The translations under genes were made by a program, and so were the position numbers. Below, one piece after another: positions 62,545-64,000 of a stretch of DNA of 64,000 bases (position 1 is its first letter; every line of letters begins with the position of its first letter). The DNA comes from Mycogone perniciosa (Eukaryota; Ascomycota; Sordariomycetes; Hypocreales; Hypocreaceae), in the NCBI GenBank assembly GCA_025331125.1, contig JAOALB010000004.1, positions 248,001-312,000 on the forward strand. Direction: 5' to 3'. Under the pieces are notes generated by a model. That model was not told where the DNA came from, did not search any database, and was given only the letters and a program-made list of their open reading frames with translations.

Positions 62545-64000
62545 ATGGCTGGACCGGTAAGCTTATTCTTTCGGGAGACATCCACACGACACCCCTGTTC
62601 AAGCTGTCTAACACATCGCAGGTAGTTTTCCCGTGGGAGTGTCGGGACAAGGATGATCAGGCGAAGGTCGTCTACAACCACCCTCTTCGTCGAGCCAACC
62701 AGGCGTTGACTGATGAAAACATCAAACTCAAACGCATTCTACGGGAGAATGGAATATCGTGGTCGCCGATCGCACAGGCCCATTTGAAGCAAAGAGACCC
62801 AACACAACGCAAGACTCGATCTTCCGGCTCGGCCCCTGATGAGTCAAGTCGGCCGTATTTGCCAACAGAAGTGCTCTTGAGAATACTTAAGTTCGCCATG
62901 AAAAGCCGTCGTCCCATCGTTGATCCACTGAGTCCTCTCACGCCTGAGAATTTATCCAGCGAAGAAAAGGACAGAGGGAATCAGATTGCCATTCACATCC
63001 TTACAACCTGCCGAGCAATGTATGCCGAAGGAACCCGTTACCTGTGGGAATCCAACGACTTCACCTTCACCACCCCACAGGCACTCCGCAACTTTGGCGA
63101 ACTCAGTTTCAAATACCGCCACAAGATCACGCACATTAATCTCCGCATCATCGCCCGATATTACGACGATCAACGCCGCAAGCACAAGCTTGAACGCTGC
63201 TACCACCCTGATTTGAAGAAGGATCAGCTCCTCAAGGTTCACTTGCGCCCTAAGGAGTCCCCTCTCGTTCGTGGTGGTTTTCGGTGCTACACCTGGAATC
63301 AAGTCATCGACTTCCTCCTGGCGCTTCGCGCACCATACGATCCAGCATACAAGGACAAGAAGAATCCCAGACCTAGACTATTGCCGTCCTTGATATCTAT
63401 GCGACTTGACTTAGTCAACTTCTCAGAGACCCTGTTGCCCTTTTCCGGATCAGACCTCCATGATATCACGTCTCACGAACTCGGATGTACTCTGAACGAA
63501 CTCCAAGTGACCGGAATGCCCTTTGATGATGTTGGTATGAAGGCTGCTGCTGAGTTGACTGGCATGCTTAAGGATGAGGGCATCTACCTTGATGGACCCG
63601 CGTCGTTTGTCGCCCATAGCCGACGTCTTCTGCCTCTGGAAGGGGACAGATGGTGTGCCAGAGTCATCCGAGCCTACAAGGGGCTCAAAGATGCTGCCAA
63701 CCCTGATGACATAGATGAAGAAGAAGAAGAAGGTCTCCACCTTCACTCGTTTGAGGGTTACCACAAAGCAGGCGCTCTGCCTGCCGCCCCAGCGGAACAA
63801 GGCCATCCCCCGTCAACCCGTGACGACAACAAGGTCATCTGGAAGCGAGTTCCAGTTTCCCGTGACCAAACGGAGCGGGAATGGATCCAGTTCTCTCGGC
63901 TAAGTGGATATGAGATTGAGGATTCAATCTGGGACAGCGATGATGATAGGGTTTGTCCTTGCTGCGGAGATTTGCATCCCGGCTCTTCCCTATTCGGATT
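62545..64000 (+). CDS. F-box-like protein of unknown function, cut by the window edge
   Basis: The first exon is 12 nt (62545-62556, MAGP), followed by a 65-nt GTAAGC...GCAG intron with a TCTAAC branch. The second exon is open from 62622 to the end of the window, giving at least 463 residues. It begins VVFPWECRDKDDQAKVVYNH. An F-box-like helix pair reads RPYLPTEVLLRILKFAMKSR (about 81-100). The middle (LTTCRAMYAEGTRYLWESND, FTTPQALRNFG) is the pattern seen downstream of F-boxes in many fungal proteins. An acidic run DDIDEEEEE lies near 370, and VCPCCGDLHPGS at the cut end suggests a metal knuckle. The start was chosen because MAGP splices cleanly to the conserved-looking frame. The function is unknown and the 3' part is missing. 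Confidence 0.8.

Overview
The window is nuclear DNA of a filamentous ascomycete (Pezizomycotina). Protein-coding genes are short-intron (about 45-130 nt, mostly 50-80), with GTANGT-type donors and CTAAC/CTGAC branch points close to the acceptor. The gene content is typical of the group: PPG1 with a long insertion, a BLI-3-type flavin-fold protein, GT90/CAP10, a CVNH protein, fungal F-box proteins. The style of the proteins suggests Sordariomycetes, possibly Hypocreales, but I cannot fix the genus. No rRNA, CRISPR, complete transposon or convincing tRNA was found by eye.

Layout. 1-2606: gene-free, rich in GTAC-NNN-GTAC motifs. 2607-5287 (+): CDC45. 5843-6678 (-): secreted protein with an NKDQNLDP repeat. 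8028-8360 (-): small unknown protein, divergent from PPG1 phosphatase, 8994-10430 (+). 12494-13398 (-): bZIP factor. 13.4-18.4 kb: gene desert full of microsatellites and a perfect hairpin. 18391-19052 (+): GPI-type cupredoxin-like protein. 19715-21458 (+): AFG1-like mitochondrial ATPase. 21.5-24.8 kb: second desert. 24765-26959 (+): membrane SH3 protein. 28319-29046 (+): secreted CVNH protein. 29478-30774 (-): GT8 glycosyltransferase. 31679-33343 (+): membrane-anchored aspartic-protease-like protein. 33528-36161 (-): TFIIIC subunit. 36728-37944 (-): GPI8. 39263-41268 (+): histidine-phosphatase-fold protein. 41840-42929 (-): mitochondrial carnitine carrier. 44250-46277 (-): F-box protein with an N-terminal CxxC. 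46845-48644 (-): MSC2/ZnT-like zinc transporter. 50293-50550 (-): possible small gene. 50859-53512 (-): GT90. 55100-56638 (+): ALG1. 56960-57568 (-): UBC7-type E2. 58073-58846 (-): SNU23. 59103-60078 (+): DPH5. 60161-60850 (-): BLI-3-like. 62545 to the right edge (+): F-box-like protein, truncated by the window.

Most genes are single-copy housekeeping functions and do not form a biosynthetic cluster. A loose secretory-pathway theme runs through them: ALG1 (N-glycan core), GPI8 (GPI attachment, possibly used by the cupredoxin-like protein here), UBC7 (ER-associated degradation), a secretory-pathway zinc transporter, and GT8 and GT90 Golgi-type glycosyltransferases.

The most unusual non-genic signal is an interspersed motif, GTACTCCGTAC and its variants. 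It builds GTAC-NNN chains with an exact 7-bp period. I found 12 exact copies of the 11-mer, all outside the main coding exons. Other points of interest are a cupredoxin-like protein lacking two usual copper ligands, an aspartic-protease-like protein lacking the usual first catalytic motif, stop-free in-frame introns in two genes, and six genes whose first coding exon is 17 nt or shorter. All exon structures were worked out by hand from splice signals and reading-frame continuity.
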